Shown: positions 52,594 through 60,809, counted from the stretch's first letter. The stretch: DNA of 64,000 bases from Bacteroidetes bacterium UBA2475 (GCA_002342065.1 DDPF01000004.1:124001-188000), one strand, 5' to 3'. Notes: generated by a model from the letters alone, not told the origin. Program-made: numbers and translations.

Positions 52594-53299
52594 AGAACTA
52601 ATAAAAAAACTGGGCTCTTCTAAAAAGCCTTTATTGGCGGTACTTATAGACCCCGATAAATTTAACCCTGTGTTGATACGTATTGCCAATAAAAGCAAAG
52701 TAGCCTGTTTTTTAGTAGGCGGTAGTGAGTTGGAAAAAGGCGATGTTACAAAAACCATTTTAGCAATTAAAAAGATCTCTAAGATCCCTGTAATATTATT
52801 TCCAGGCAACGAAACACAATTATCCAAGCATGCCGATGGGCTCTTACTATTAAGTCTTTTATCCGGCAGAAACCCCGACTACCTTATTAGCAAACACATT
52901 ACAGCTGCTCCGCTCATTAAAAAAATGAAATTGGAGCATTTACCCACTGCTTATTTATTGATAGATGGAGGATTAACCTCAACAACCGAAAGAGTTACCG
53001 GCACTTTGCCTTTAGATCCAAAAAACAAAACGTTTATTATTAATACTGCTATTGCTGCCCAACAATTAGGGTTTAAGGCCATTTACCTGGAGGCCGGAAG
53101 TGGCGCCAAAACAAGTGTTGCTGCTCCTTTGATTAAAAATATAAAAAAAGAAGTTACGTTGCCCCTTATTGTTGGTGGCGGTATAGATTCGAAGAGAAAA
53201 ACTGAAGAAATAATAAAAGCAGGAGCAAATATGATCGTAATTGGTAATGCATTAGAAAAAAATGTATTTTTATTAACTGAAATAAGTAAGTGTTTTTAA
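52583..53299 (+). CDS. Geranylgeranylglyceryl phosphate synthase family (group II GGGPS)
   Basis: 238 residues. A TIM barrel with LLAVLIDPDKFNP at the start (metal-binding Asp), FLVGGSELEKG, VILFPGNETQLSKHADGLLL, the isoprenoid-binding AIYLEAGSGAK and the phosphate-binding LIVGGGIDSKRKTEEIIKAG plus MIVIGNALEKN. The family joins a prenyl chain to sn-glycerol-1-phosphate, the first step of ether lipids in archaea. Group II members exist in Bacteroidota and were shown in related species to accept geranylgeranyl groups (general knowledge). The product's use in the cell is unclear. It overlaps the preceding gene by 11 nt. Confidence 0.9.
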   Translation: MKFKELIKKLGSSKKPLLAVLIDPDKFNPVLIRIANKSKVACFLVGGSELEKGDVTKTILAIKKISKIPVILFPGNETQLSKHADGLLLLSLLSGRNPDYLISKHITAAPLIKKMKLEHLPTAYLLIDGGLTSTTERVTGTLPLDPKNKTFIINTAIAAQQLGFKAIYLEAGSGAKTSVAAPLIKNIKKEVTLPLIVGGGIDSKRKTEEIIKAGANMIVIGNALEKNVFLLTEISKCF

Positions 53300-53324
53300 T
53301 ATTTAAAGGTAAGGGTTTAGTAAT

Positions 53325-53954
53325 ATGAAGTTATTCGTAATAACATCCTCAAAAGATGTGCCTGATGAAACAAGTTTGATAACGAAGATGTTTGAGAGCG
53401 GTTTAACGAATTTACATTTGCGCAAACCAAAATATTCAACCAATCAAATGACTGATTTCTTAAATGAGATCCCTGTGCATTTTCATAAATACATTGTTAT
53501 TCATTCTCACCACCAGTTGGCATTAAAATTCGATCTTAAAGGCATACATTTAACCAGCACGCATCTTTCTAAAAAATGGAAATACTTTTTTGTACGCCAA
53601 CGTTTAAAATTAAAGTTTAGTAAAATTTCTAAAAGCCGTTCTTATTCCAGATTGCAACAGGTGTATAATAAAGAAGAGCATGTGTTTGATTATATTTTAA
53701 TGGGCACTATGTTTAACAGTATTACCGGCGAGTTTTACAGCGGTTTTTATGAAATTGGTGTTAAAGCAGCGTTAAAAAATACAGGTAAAAGATTTGTTGC
53801 CCGTGGCGGCACCTCTCCTAAAACTGTTGCCAAAGCAGCCGAGCTGGGCTTTTATGGTTTGGCTTTTAATTCTTACATCTGGGATCATACAACGCCTTAC
53901 GATCATTTTTTAAAGATCCTCGACGCCTATAAAGAAAACAACCTGGAGGTCTAG
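53325..53954 (+). CDS. ThiE/TenI-like TIM-barrel protein
   Basis: 209 residues. The barrel pattern of thiamine phosphate synthase is visible: LFVITSSKDVPDETSLITKM, SGLTNLHLRKPKYS, HSHHQLALKFDLKGIHLTST, YILMGTMFNSITG and RFVARGGTSPKTVAKAAELG. Several catalytic positions differ from canonical ThiE: GIHLTSTH stands where GvHLGqxD is usual, and the TxTK after the G..f motif is absent. So it may be a TenI-type paralog. No thiamine riboswitch or other thi gene is seen nearby. It lies 25 nt after the GGGPS gene and 3 nt before pnuC. Confidence 0.78.
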   Translation: MKLFVITSSKDVPDETSLITKMFESGLTNLHLRKPKYSTNQMTDFLNEIPVHFHKYIVIHSHHQLALKFDLKGIHLTSTHLSKKWKYFFVRQRLKLKFSKISKSRSYSRLQQVYNKEEHVFDYILMGTMFNSITGEFYSGFYEIGVKAALKNTGKRFVARGGTSPKTVAKAAELGFYGLAFNSYIWDHTTPYDHFLKILDAYKENNLEV

Positions 53955-53957
53955 GTC

Positions 53958-54503
53958 ATGTCTGTTCTGGGAATCATAGCCTTAATTAGCGGTGTACTTG
54001 GCGTTTGGTTAACCATCAAAGAAAATATCTGGTGCTGGCCTGTTTCAATAATGGCTGTGTGTGCATCAATTGCAGAATTTTACGAAGAAAGATTATTTGG
54101 CGATGTGGGCCTGCAGGTTTTTTATTTAGGCGCAGCTATTTACGGTTGGTATTTTTGGGATAAAAATAAAGAGAGGGAATTTAAAGTAATGAAAATGCCA
54201 CTGAAACTAATTCCCATTTTAGTTGTAGTGACAGTAGCGCAAATAGTTTTGTTTTATTTTTTAATTGGATTTTTAAAGGGTGATAAAGTTTTGTTTGATG
54301 CCACACTTACAGCTTGTAGCTTAACCGCTACTTATATGATGACAAAAAAGTGGGTAGAAAATTGGTTAGCATGGGTTTTAATTGATGGCGCTTATGTTGT
54401 TTTATATGGCGTTAAATTTATGTGGCTGTTTGCGATATTATATTTATTTTTTACTGTAATGGCTTTTTATGGCTGGATAAAATGGAGAAAAGCGGCATTA
54501 TAA
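53958..54503 (+). CDS. pnuC: PnuC-family vitamin-precursor transporter (nicotinamide riboside type)
   Basis: 181 residues with about seven membrane segments. LTIKENIWCWPVSIMAVCAS, YLGAAIYGWYFWDKNKE, NWLAWVLIDGAYVVLYG and FYGWIKWRK are the PnuC pattern. PnuC proteins allow facilitated uptake of nicotinamide riboside; relatives carry riboflavin or thiamine. The next gene encodes a NadR-like kinase and overlaps this one by 22 nt, which favours nicotinamide riboside, trapped by phosphorylation once inside. The preceding ThiE-like gene leaves thiamine as the alternative. Confidence 0.88.
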   Translation: MSVLGIIALISGVLGVWLTIKENIWCWPVSIMAVCASIAEFYEERLFGDVGLQVFYLGAAIYGWYFWDKNKEREFKVMKMPLKLIPILVVVTVAQIVLFYFLIGFLKGDKVLFDATLTACSLTATYMMTKKWVENWLAWVLIDGAYVVLYGVKFMWLFAILYLFFTVMAFYGWIKWRKAAL

Positions 54504-55009
54504 AAATTGCAGTAATAGGTGCCGAAAGTACTGGTAAATCTGAGCTTTGCGTGGCACTGGCAAAACATTACAATACTGTTTGGGCACCCGAATATGCGCG
54601 CGAATATTTTAACGATTCGGATATTTATAATTATACAATTGAAGATTTAATTATCATTGCCGAAAAACAAATTGCATTAGAAAATGAAGTAGTTAAAAAA
54701 GCAAAACGCTTTTTATTTTGTGATACTACTTTAATTACACTTAAAGTTTGGTCTGAGTTGGAGTTTAAAAAAACACCAAAATATATTAACGATAACCTCA
54801 GCAAAATAAAATACGATCATTATTTTATTACCGATAACGACATGCCATGGCAGCAGGATGAACTAAGGCAAAATAAATTCAGTCGTGATATGATACTTGA
54901 GCTGAATAAAAATGAAGTAAAAGAATTGAATGCTTCTTTTTCTATAATTAGTGGAATGAATAAAGAACGGTTAAAGAATGCAGTTAAAGTAATTGACGAA
55001 TTATTTTAA
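54482..55009 (+). CDS. NadR-like ATPase/nicotinamide riboside kinase domain protein
   Basis: 175 residues from ATG 54482. P-loop IAVIGAESTGKSELCVALAK (about 8-27), then WAPEYAREYF, LENEVVKKAKRFLFCDTTLI and YFITDNDMPWQQDELR. These match the AAA_28 kinase domain of NadR, which phosphorylates nicotinamide riboside. The adenylyltransferase and DNA-binding parts of full NadR are absent. It overlaps pnuC by 22 nt, so import and phosphorylation are coupled. A longer reading from ATG 54422 lies deep inside pnuC and precedes the P-loop by an unneeded extension. Its stop overlaps that of the convergent gene in TTAA (55006-55009). Confidence 0.87.
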   Translation: MEKSGIIKIAVIGAESTGKSELCVALAKHYNTVWAPEYAREYFNDSDIYNYTIEDLIIIAEKQIALENEVVKKAKRFLFCDTTLITLKVWSELEFKKTPKYINDNLSKIKYDHYFITDNDMPWQQDELRQNKFSRDMILELNKNEVKELNASFSIISGMNKERLKNAVKVIDELF

Positions 55010-55860
55010 TCAATCAGTATTTTTTCTGTTACCGGTAAATTTTCTTTTCTATAATAAGTCACAAAATAAATTCCCTTAATAAAATTGCTACAATCGATTG
55101 TACGATGCTCTTCAATTTTTGTTTTCAAAACTTCTTTACCTTGCAGATCATGAATACGTATTTCAGAAATGTCTTTATCTAAAAAATGTATTTTATTCGA
55201 ATTTCTATTATAGAATAATGGTTTTTGTTTAGGAATTTCATTTGCGTTAATTGAAGTAATAACAGGGCAGTTAATGCTGCTTGTTCCTACACTCAAAAAA
55301 TCAATAAAATAGTTTACACCGCTATAATTATTTATGCAAATAATAAGACTGTCACCCGCGTTTACAAATAACGGCGGCTCATAATTTCCTTTAACACCCG
55401 TATTCGGTAAGCTTAATGTATCACAAACCCCTGTTCCGCCAGATACAGCAGCATTCCAATTACATCTTACTGGGGCAAGCTGGTTGTTAAGGATTTTTGC
55501 ACAAGTAGTAGAAGTATATTTCCAAATAGACCAATCGTAAAATCCTGCCTGTGGAAATTGATTTATACTGGACCCGATTAACAGCTCAAAATTACCTGTA
55601 TTACAAACTTTAAAGATGAACCAGGTTGGCTGATTCTCGCCAGCTAGCATGCAACCAGAATTAGTACCAATTACATTTGTTTGAGGGTTACTTATGTTAT
55701 TTGGAGCCTGAAGATCATTTATATTACCATTTCCTGCATTAGGTACAATTGGCATAGAAAAACCGCTTTGTGCCAAAACCGCAGTTATACAATCCAGATT
55801 AGTTGTTTGACTCTTAATAAACCGAGCCGACAAAAAAAGAAAGAAAAAATACTTTAACAA
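55006..55860 (-). CDS. Secreted protein with T9SS sorting domain, function unknown
   Basis: 284 residues. The only plausible start is TTG 55860, giving MLKYFFFLFLSARFIKSQTT as signal peptide. The middle region (SGCMLAGENQPTWFIFKVCN ... NFELLIGSSINQFPQAGFYD) is a beta-rich module seen in other Bacteroidota secreted proteins, with paired Cys residues. The end is a type A sorting domain (ISEIRIHDLQGKEVL ... FIKGIYFVTYY ... EKILID). Cargo function unknown. It lies 27 nt after the EVE-domain gene and may be read from the same promoter. Confidence 0.83.
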   Translation of the reverse strand: MLKYFFFLFLSARFIKSQTTNLDCITAVLAQSGFSMPIVPNAGNGNINDLQAPNNISNPQTNVIGTNSGCMLAGENQPTWFIFKVCNTGNFELLIGSSINQFPQAGFYDWSIWKYTSTTCAKILNNQLAPVRCNWNAAVSGGTGVCDTLSLPNTGVKGNYEPPLFVNAGDSLIICINNYSGVNYFIDFLSVGTSSINCPVITSINANEIPKQKPLFYNRNSNKIHFLDKDISEIRIHDLQGKEVLKTKIEEHRTIDCSNFIKGIYFVTYYRKENLPVTEKILID

Positions 55861-55887
55861 TGGTTTCGTTTTTGTTTTAGTAAGGTA

Positions 55888-56304
55888 CTATTTTAAATCA
55901 ACCTCCCCCATTTCGCAGATCTTAAAAAACTCGGTCTCGGTTACTTTGCCTGTACTTAAACGCGAAAGTCTTATAAGATCCATTGTTTTAAAGAAAGGGT
56001 CTTTTTTAAGTGTTTCAAGGGTAACTGTTTTTTTTAGGTCTTTATAAGGAGCAAACTCCACGGCCAGCCAGGCCGTTTCTTCGGTTGTAGGATCCTGGAA
56101 ATGTTCTTTGGTCACTTTTGCAATCCCAACTATTTCCATGCCCTCGTTACTATGGTAAAAAAAAGCAAGGTCGCCTTTTTTCATATCCCTTAAATTATTG
56201 CGGGCCGCATAGTTACGCACGCCGGTCCAGTCGGTTTTTTTGTCTTTTTTAAATTGATCCCAGCTGTAGGCCGAGGGCTCTGATTTTATTAACCAATAGT
56301 TCAT
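55888..56304 (-). CDS. EVE-domain protein
   Basis: 138 residues, the whole chain being one EVE domain: MNYWLIKSEPSAYSWDQFKK at the start, WTGVRNYAARNNLRDMKKGD, LAFFYHSNEGMEIVGIAKV and AWLAVEFAPYKDLKKTVTL. The PUA-like fold with the 'KSEP..YS' and 'W.GVRNy.Ar' motifs is thought to bind modified bases in DNA or RNA. No restriction or modification gene is adjacent. The near-consensus box TATATTTC ends 4 nt before the ATG. It diverges from the atp operon. Confidence 0.95.
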   Translation of the reverse strand: MNYWLIKSEPSAYSWDQFKKDKKTDWTGVRNYAARNNLRDMKKGDLAFFYHSNEGMEIVGIAKVTKEHFQDPTTEETAWLAVEFAPYKDLKKTVTLETLKKDPFFKTMDLIRLSRLSTGKVTETEFFKICEMGEVDLK

Positions 56305-56308
56305 AATT

Positions 56309-56316
56309 GAAATATA
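56309..56316 (-). promoter_or_regulatory. -7-like box TATATTTC before the EVE gene, leaderless type
   Basis: On the minus strand TATATTTC, one base from TAnnTTTG, ends 4 nt before the ATG at 56304, the same spacing as at several other genes in the window. Confidence 0.5.
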
Positions 56317-56499
56317 ATGGTTGAAATTAGTAAAAATATAAGGATTTGAGGTGATTTAATAGCCTGATATTTAGCAGAAAAAATTACCTGAAACTTCTGG
56401 GCCGCACAAACTTTTCAACTATTAATTAAAAATGTTATAAACATCTAAAACAGAGCCTAAAATTGGTAGTTCAAAAAAGTAATTCCAGCGAAAACAGGC

Positions 56500-56529
56500 T
56501 TGTTTTTGAATAAAATATACCTACATTTG
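56500..56529 (+). promoter_or_regulatory. Promoter TTG-N19-TACATTTG of the atp operon
   Basis: TTG (56500-56502) and an exact -7 box TACATTTG (56522-56529) are 19 nt apart. Transcription would begin near 56534, leaving a leader of about 33 nt before the atpB start at 56567. Confidence 0.75.
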
Positions 56530-56566
56530 CACCCGGAAATAAAGATCATAACACACAAACAACGTA

Positions 56567-57784
56567 ATGACCAGTAAAATTAGCACACACAAGAGATTTA
56601 CAAGTATCTGTTTTGTGATATTTGCCCTGTTTTTCTCGCTTTCTTTTAAATTAAAAGCTTCAGAACCTGAGGAAAATGACCCTGTAGTCTATGAAAATCA
56701 GACTGTAGTCAGCACAAACGAGCATCCTGCCGAGCCAAAAAAAGCTGTAGATATTTCTGCTATTGCCTTTGAGCATATTTTAGATGCTCATTCATGGCAT
56801 TTACTAGGCGAAGGCCATGATGCTGTTGCCATCCCTTTACCCGTAATTCTTAAAACTGATAATGGAATTGTAACTTTTATGTCCTCAGCGTTTCATCACG
56901 ATACCCATGGTCGTTTTGTATTTGAAAAGAACGGACAACGTTTTGTAAATTATGAAGAAACTATTTATTTAGCTTCAGAAACGGCAAACGAACACGGGCA
57001 ATACTTAAATATTGAAAAAAATGACAAAGGCGAAACGGTTATTGCTAATATTGCCCCACTCGATTTTTCTATTACTAAAAATGTAACGCAATTATTTCTT
57101 TCAGCCATTGTTTTGTTTCTTTTATTCACCTCTATTGCAAAGGCCTATAAAAAACAGGGCGTTGACTCTGCTCCAAAAGGCAAACAATCTTTTTTAGAAC
57201 CACTAATTGTTTTCGTGCGCGACGATTTAGCCAAGACCAATATTGGGCCACGCTACGAAAAATTTGTCCCTTACCTTTTAACTGTTTTCTTTTTAATTTT
57301 GATCAATAATATTTTTGGTTTAATTCCTTTCAGCGCTAACTTAACAGGTAACATCGCATTTACACTGGTGATTTCGGTATTTACTTTTATTATTACAAAC
57401 ATTAACGGTAATAAACATTATTGGTCGCACATATTTTTACCGCATGCACCAAAAGCCATCTGGCCTATTTTAATTCCAATAGAGGTGTTTGGTATCTTGA
57501 CAAAACCATTTGCTTTAATGATCCGTTTGTTTGCTAACATTGCTGCAGGCCACATTATTATTATTTCGTTAATTGGTTTAATTTTTATTTTTGAAAGTAT
57601 ATACATTGCCCCGGTTTCAGTAGCATTTGCTTTATTTATTGATATTTTGGAGGTTTTAGTTGCATTTTTACAAGCTTATATTTTTACTATGTTAAGTTCT
57701 TTATTTATTGGTGCTGCAGTGGCAGATACTAATGAAGATGGCGCACATAATGAGGATGACGGCCATGCCGTAGCAAAACATTAA
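56567..57784 (+). CDS. atpB: F0F1 ATP synthase subunit a
   Basis: 405 residues, long for subunit a (about 270 in E. coli). A signal-like segment (about 13-31) is followed by an extra domain of about 140 residues rich in His (AFEHILDAHSWHLLGEGHDA, SSAFHHDTHGRFVFEK), a known Bacteroidota feature. The membrane part (about 180-395) has PYLLTVFFLILINNIFGLIP and, near residue 312, LTKPFALMIRLFANIAAGHI with the essential Arg of the proton half-channel, then a C-terminal helix with VAFLQAYIFTMLSSLFIG. First gene of B-E-F-H-A-G. Confidence 0.96.
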   Translation: MTSKISTHKRFTSICFVIFALFFSLSFKLKASEPEENDPVVYENQTVVSTNEHPAEPKKAVDISAIAFEHILDAHSWHLLGEGHDAVAIPLPVILKTDNGIVTFMSSAFHHDTHGRFVFEKNGQRFVNYEETIYLASETANEHGQYLNIEKNDKGETVIANIAPLDFSITKNVTQLFLSAIVLFLLFTSIAKAYKKQGVDSAPKGKQSFLEPLIVFVRDDLAKTNIGPRYEKFVPYLLTVFFLILINNIFGLIPFSANLTGNIAFTLVISVFTFIITNINGNKHYWSHIFLPHAPKAIWPILIPIEVFGILTKPFALMIRLFANIAAGHIIIISLIGLIFIFESIYIAPVSVAFALFIDILEVLVAFLQAYIFTMLSSLFIGAAVADTNEDGAHNEDDGHAVAKH

Positions 57785-57820
57785 ACAATACAATTAATAA
57801 CAAATAAAAACAAAACAAAA

Positions 57821-58027
57821 ATGGGTGGAAGTATCGCAGCAGTCGGAGCAGGTTTAGCCGTAATAGGTGCCGGCATCGGTGTAGGACAAATTGGCGCGCA
57901 CGCAATGGATGCCATTGCTCGTCAGCCAGAAGCATCAGGAAAAATTACAACAACAATGTTAATTGCAGCGGCTCTAGTTGAGGGTGTTGCTCTTTTCGGT
58001 GTGGTAGTTGCATTAATTTGCAAGTAA
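57821..58027 (+). CDS. atpE: F0F1 ATP synthase subunit c
   Basis: 68 residues forming a two-helix hairpin. Helix 1 has the glycine zipper (GAGLAVIGAGIGVGQIG), the loop is ARQPEA, and helix 2 (AALVEGVALFGVVVALI) holds the ion-binding Glu. The residues around it (VEGVA, not the ES..Y of sodium-binding rings) favour protons. Several copies are needed per complex. A strong stem-loop (58040-58074) follows in the 87-nt gap before atpF, the widest gap in this operon together with that before atpG. Confidence 0.97.
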   Translation: MGGSIAAVGAGLAVIGAGIGVGQIGAHAMDAIARQPEASGKITTTMLIAAALVEGVALFGVVVALICK

Positions 58028-58039
58028 TTTAAAAGCCTT

Positions 58040-58074
58040 AACCAAAGCTATTACGGTTGGTAATAGCTTTGGTT
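58040..58074 (+). other. Intercistronic stem-loop between atpE and atpF
   Basis: A perfect 14-bp inverted repeat (AACCAAAGCTATTA / TAATAGCTTTGGTT) encloses a 7-nt loop, 12 nt after the atpE stop. No T run follows, and the operon continues. It probably shields the 3' end of an atpB-atpE mRNA or marks a processing point, raising c relative to b, delta and alpha (inference). Confidence 0.7.
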
Positions 58075-58114
58075 TAAATTTAATTCACAAAGAAAAAATT
58101 TAATAAAACAGAAT

Positions 58115-58630
58115 ATGAGTAGTTTATTTATTTTAACAAGCTTAATTGACCCAGGTGTGGGTTTAATATTTTGGACAACAGTTACCTTCATTTTATTATT
58201 GGTTCTATTAGGGAAATATGCCTGGAAACCAATTTTAAAAGCTATTAAAACGCGAGAAGAAGGAATTGAAAAAGCGCTGGCAAGTGCGCAAAGTGCATTA
58301 AACGATATGCGCGAGTTAAAATCAAATAATGAAAAGATCTTAGCAGAAGCTCGTAACGAGCGCGACGCCTTAATTAAAGAAGCGCGTGAAGCAAAGGACG
58401 CTATTATTAGCGAAGCAAAATCTAAAGCTCAAAAAGATGCTGACAGAATTTTAGCTTCAGCAAGAGAACAAATAATTAACGAAAAAAATGCAGCCGTTAC
58501 CGAATTAAAAAACCAAGTAGCTACATTGTCTATCGAAATTGCAGAAAAAATATTACGCAGCGAATTGTCATCTGACGAAAAACAAAAAGCTTTAGTAAAT
58601 AATTTAATGAAAGACGTAAACCTTAACTAA
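58115..58630 (+). CDS. atpF: F0F1 ATP synthase subunit b
   Basis: 171 residues. One membrane helix near the N-terminus (LIFWTTVTFILLLVLLGKYA, about 17-36) with WKPILKAIKTREEGIEKALA after it, then a long charged helix (about 45-165) that dimerises into the peripheral stalk holding F1. The wording of the helix boundary is typical. One base separates its stop from atpH. Confidence 0.96.
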   Translation: MSSLFILTSLIDPGVGLIFWTTVTFILLLVLLGKYAWKPILKAIKTREEGIEKALASAQSALNDMRELKSNNEKILAEARNERDALIKEAREAKDAIISEAKSKAQKDADRILASAREQIINEKNAAVTELKNQVATLSIEIAEKILRSELSSDEKQKALVNNLMKDVNLN

Positions 58631-58631
58631 G

Positions 58632-59186
58632 ATGATCGTTGGCTCAAGATATGGTAAATCCCTTATAGATCTTTCTATTGAAAAAAAGCAATTGGAAGAA
58701 ACAAGGAAAGACATGAAGGTGGTAAAACAAGTTTGTGATGAGAATCGCGATTTTGTTGTTTTATTGAATAGCCCTATTGTTAAGACTGACAAAAAACTAG
58801 AGATCCTTAATTCTATTTTTAATGGTAAGATCTCCAATTTATCTTTATCATTTTTAAACTTGTTGGCTAAAAAACGCCGCGAGTCTTATATCCCAGAAAT
58901 CGCTGTAGCTTTTGACGAACAATTTAAAGCGCAAAAGAATATTACAACTGCAGTTATTACAACTGCAACTGGCTTAGATGCTAAATTAAAAACACGTGTT
59001 CTTGAAATTGTAAAACAAAGCGCAGGAGCAGGTGAAGTTGAATTGGTTGAAAAAGTAGACCCCTCTATTTTAGGGGGATTTGTTTTAGCTATTAGCGATA
59101 AACAATTAGATCAAAGCGTAAAGCGAAAATTGAACGACCTTAGAAAGAATTTATTAAGTAATAAATATATACCTAGTAGTAATTAA
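58632..59186 (+). CDS. atpH: F0F1 ATP synthase subunit delta
   Basis: 184 residues, usual length. N-terminal helical domain (GSRYGKSLIDLSIEKKQLEE), then the C-terminal region ending VELVEKVDPSILGGFVLAIS and a short basic tail (KLNDLRKNLL). It joins the F1 head to the b-subunit stalk. Starts 1 nt after atpF and ends 19 nt before atpA. Confidence 0.95.
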   Translation: MIVGSRYGKSLIDLSIEKKQLEETRKDMKVVKQVCDENRDFVVLLNSPIVKTDKKLEILNSIFNGKISNLSLSFLNLLAKKRRESYIPEIAVAFDEQFKAQKNITTAVITTATGLDAKLKTRVLEIVKQSAGAGEVELVEKVDPSILGGFVLAISDKQLDQSVKRKLNDLRKNLLSNKYIPSSN

Positions 59187-59205
59187 TAATTGAATCCAAA
59201 ATAAA

Positions 59206-60783
59206 ATGGCTGAGATAAAACCGGCAGAAGTATCTGCAATTTTAAGACAACAATTAAGCGGCTTTAAAAGCGAAGCTGAATTAGAAGAAGTAGGAACCGT
59301 ATTACAAGTTGGTGATGGTATTGCCCGTATTTATGGTCTTTCAAAAGTTCAATCAGGTGAATTGATCGAATTTGAAACTGGCTTACAAGCGATCGTATTA
59401 AACCTTGAAGAAGATAACGTTGGTGCTGTATTATTAGGGCCAAGCGAAGGAATCAGTGAAGGAAGTCCTGTAAAACGTACCGGCCGTATTGCCTCTCTAA
59501 AAGTTGGAGAAGGAATGTTAGGTCGTGTAGTTGATACTTTAGGAAACCCAATTGATGGAAAAGGTCCAATTACAGGTACTACTTATGAAATGCCATTAGA
59601 GCGTAAAGCGCCGGGTGTAATTTACCGTCAACCGGTAACTGAGCCTTTACAAACTGGTATCAAAGCTATTGACGCGATGATCCCAATTGGTCGTGGACAA
59701 CGTGAGTTAGTTATTGGCGATCGTCAAATTGGCAAAACTGCCGTTTGTATTGATACTATTATTAATCAAAAAGAATTTTACGAAGCAGGTCAACCTGTAT
59801 TCTGTATATATGTAGCTATTGGTCAAAAAGCATCTACAGTTGCGAACATTGTTCGTGTATTAGAAGAGAACGGTGCAATGCCTTACACGGTAATTGTTTC
59901 TGCATCTGCTGCTGATCCAGCTCCATTACAATTTTATGCTCCATTCTCGGGCGCTGCAATTGGTGAGTTCTTCCGCGATACCGGTCGTCCGGCTTTGATC
60001 GTGTTTGATGACTTATCAAAACAAGCAGTTGCTTACCGTGAAGTATCTTTATTATTACGTCGCCCACCGGGACGTGAAGCATATCCTGGTGACGTTTTCT
60101 ACTTACACAGTAGATTACTTGAGCGTGCTGCAAAAATTAACGCCAATGATGATATCGCAAAACGTATGAACGATCTTCCTGAATCAATTAAACATTTGGT
60201 TAAAGGTGGTGGTTCGTTAACAGCTTTACCAATTATTGAAACACAAGCAGGTGACGTTTCTGCATACATTCCAACAAACGTAATTTCTATTACCGACGGA
60301 CAAATTTTCTTAGAGTCGAATTTATTTAACTCTGGTATTCGTCCCGCAATTAACGTAGGTATCTCGGTATCGCGTGTGGGTGGTAATGCTCAAATTAAAT
60401 CAATGAAAAAAGTAGCAGGTACTTTAAAATTAGATCAGGCACAATACCGTGAGTTAGAGGCTTTCTCTAAATTCGGTTCTGACTTAGACGCTGCTACAAA
60501 ATCAGTTTTAGATAAAGGTTCACGTAATACAGAAATATTAAAGCAAGGTCAGTTCTCACCATTCCGTGTTGAACAACAAATTGCTATTATTTATTTAGGA
60601 ACTAAGAATTTATTAAGGAATGTTCCGGTAAATAAAGTTCGTGAATTTGAAAAAGATTATTTAGATGTATTAGAGCGTAAACATAAAAACGTGTTGAACG
60701 ATCTTAAAGCAGGAAAATATACTGACGAGATCACTAACACATTGGAAGCTGCCGCAAAAGAATTAACCGCGAAGTACAACTAA
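59206..60783 (+). CDS. atpA: F0F1 ATP synthase subunit alpha
   Basis: 525 residues, usual length. Walker A GDRQIGKTAVCIDTI (about 170-184), LIVFDDLSKQAVAYREVSLL, RRPPGREAYPGDVFYLHSRL and the alpha-specific DGQIFLES confirm subunit alpha, the regulatory nucleotide-binding partner of the catalytic beta subunit. atpD (beta) and atpC (epsilon) are not in this operon, as is usual in Bacteroidota. An 87-nt AT-rich gap with a palindrome separates it from atpG. Confidence 0.98.
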   Translation: MAEIKPAEVSAILRQQLSGFKSEAELEEVGTVLQVGDGIARIYGLSKVQSGELIEFETGLQAIVLNLEEDNVGAVLLGPSEGISEGSPVKRTGRIASLKVGEGMLGRVVDTLGNPIDGKGPITGTTYEMPLERKAPGVIYRQPVTEPLQTGIKAIDAMIPIGRGQRELVIGDRQIGKTAVCIDTIINQKEFYEAGQPVFCIYVAIGQKASTVANIVRVLEENGAMPYTVIVSASAADPAPLQFYAPFSGAAIGEFFRDTGRPALIVFDDLSKQAVAYREVSLLLRRPPGREAYPGDVFYLHSRLLERAAKINANDDIAKRMNDLPESIKHLVKGGGSLTALPIIETQAGDVSAYIPTNVISITDGQIFLESNLFNSGIRPAINVGISVSRVGGNAQIKSMKKVAGTLKLDQAQYRELEAFSKFGSDLDAATKSVLDKGSRNTEILKQGQFSPFRVEQQIAIIYLGTKNLLRNVPVNKVREFEKDYLDVLERKHKNVLNDLKAGKYTDEITNTLEAAAKELTAKYN

Positions 60784-60809
60784 TAAGAGATGTTAAATTA
60801 TAAATTTTA

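Noticed and set aside
53300..53324. Thiamine riboswitch before the ThiE-like gene
   Set aside because: The gap is only 25 nt, too short for a THI element.
54422..54481. Longer start for the NadR-like protein inside pnuC
   Set aside because: The extension lies before the P-loop strand, is read out of frame within pnuC, and the ATG at 54482 matches the family start.
57821..58027. Sodium-specific c subunit because of the Gln in GVGQIG
   Set aside because: The second helix has VEGVA around the Glu and not the ES..Y pattern of sodium-binding rings.
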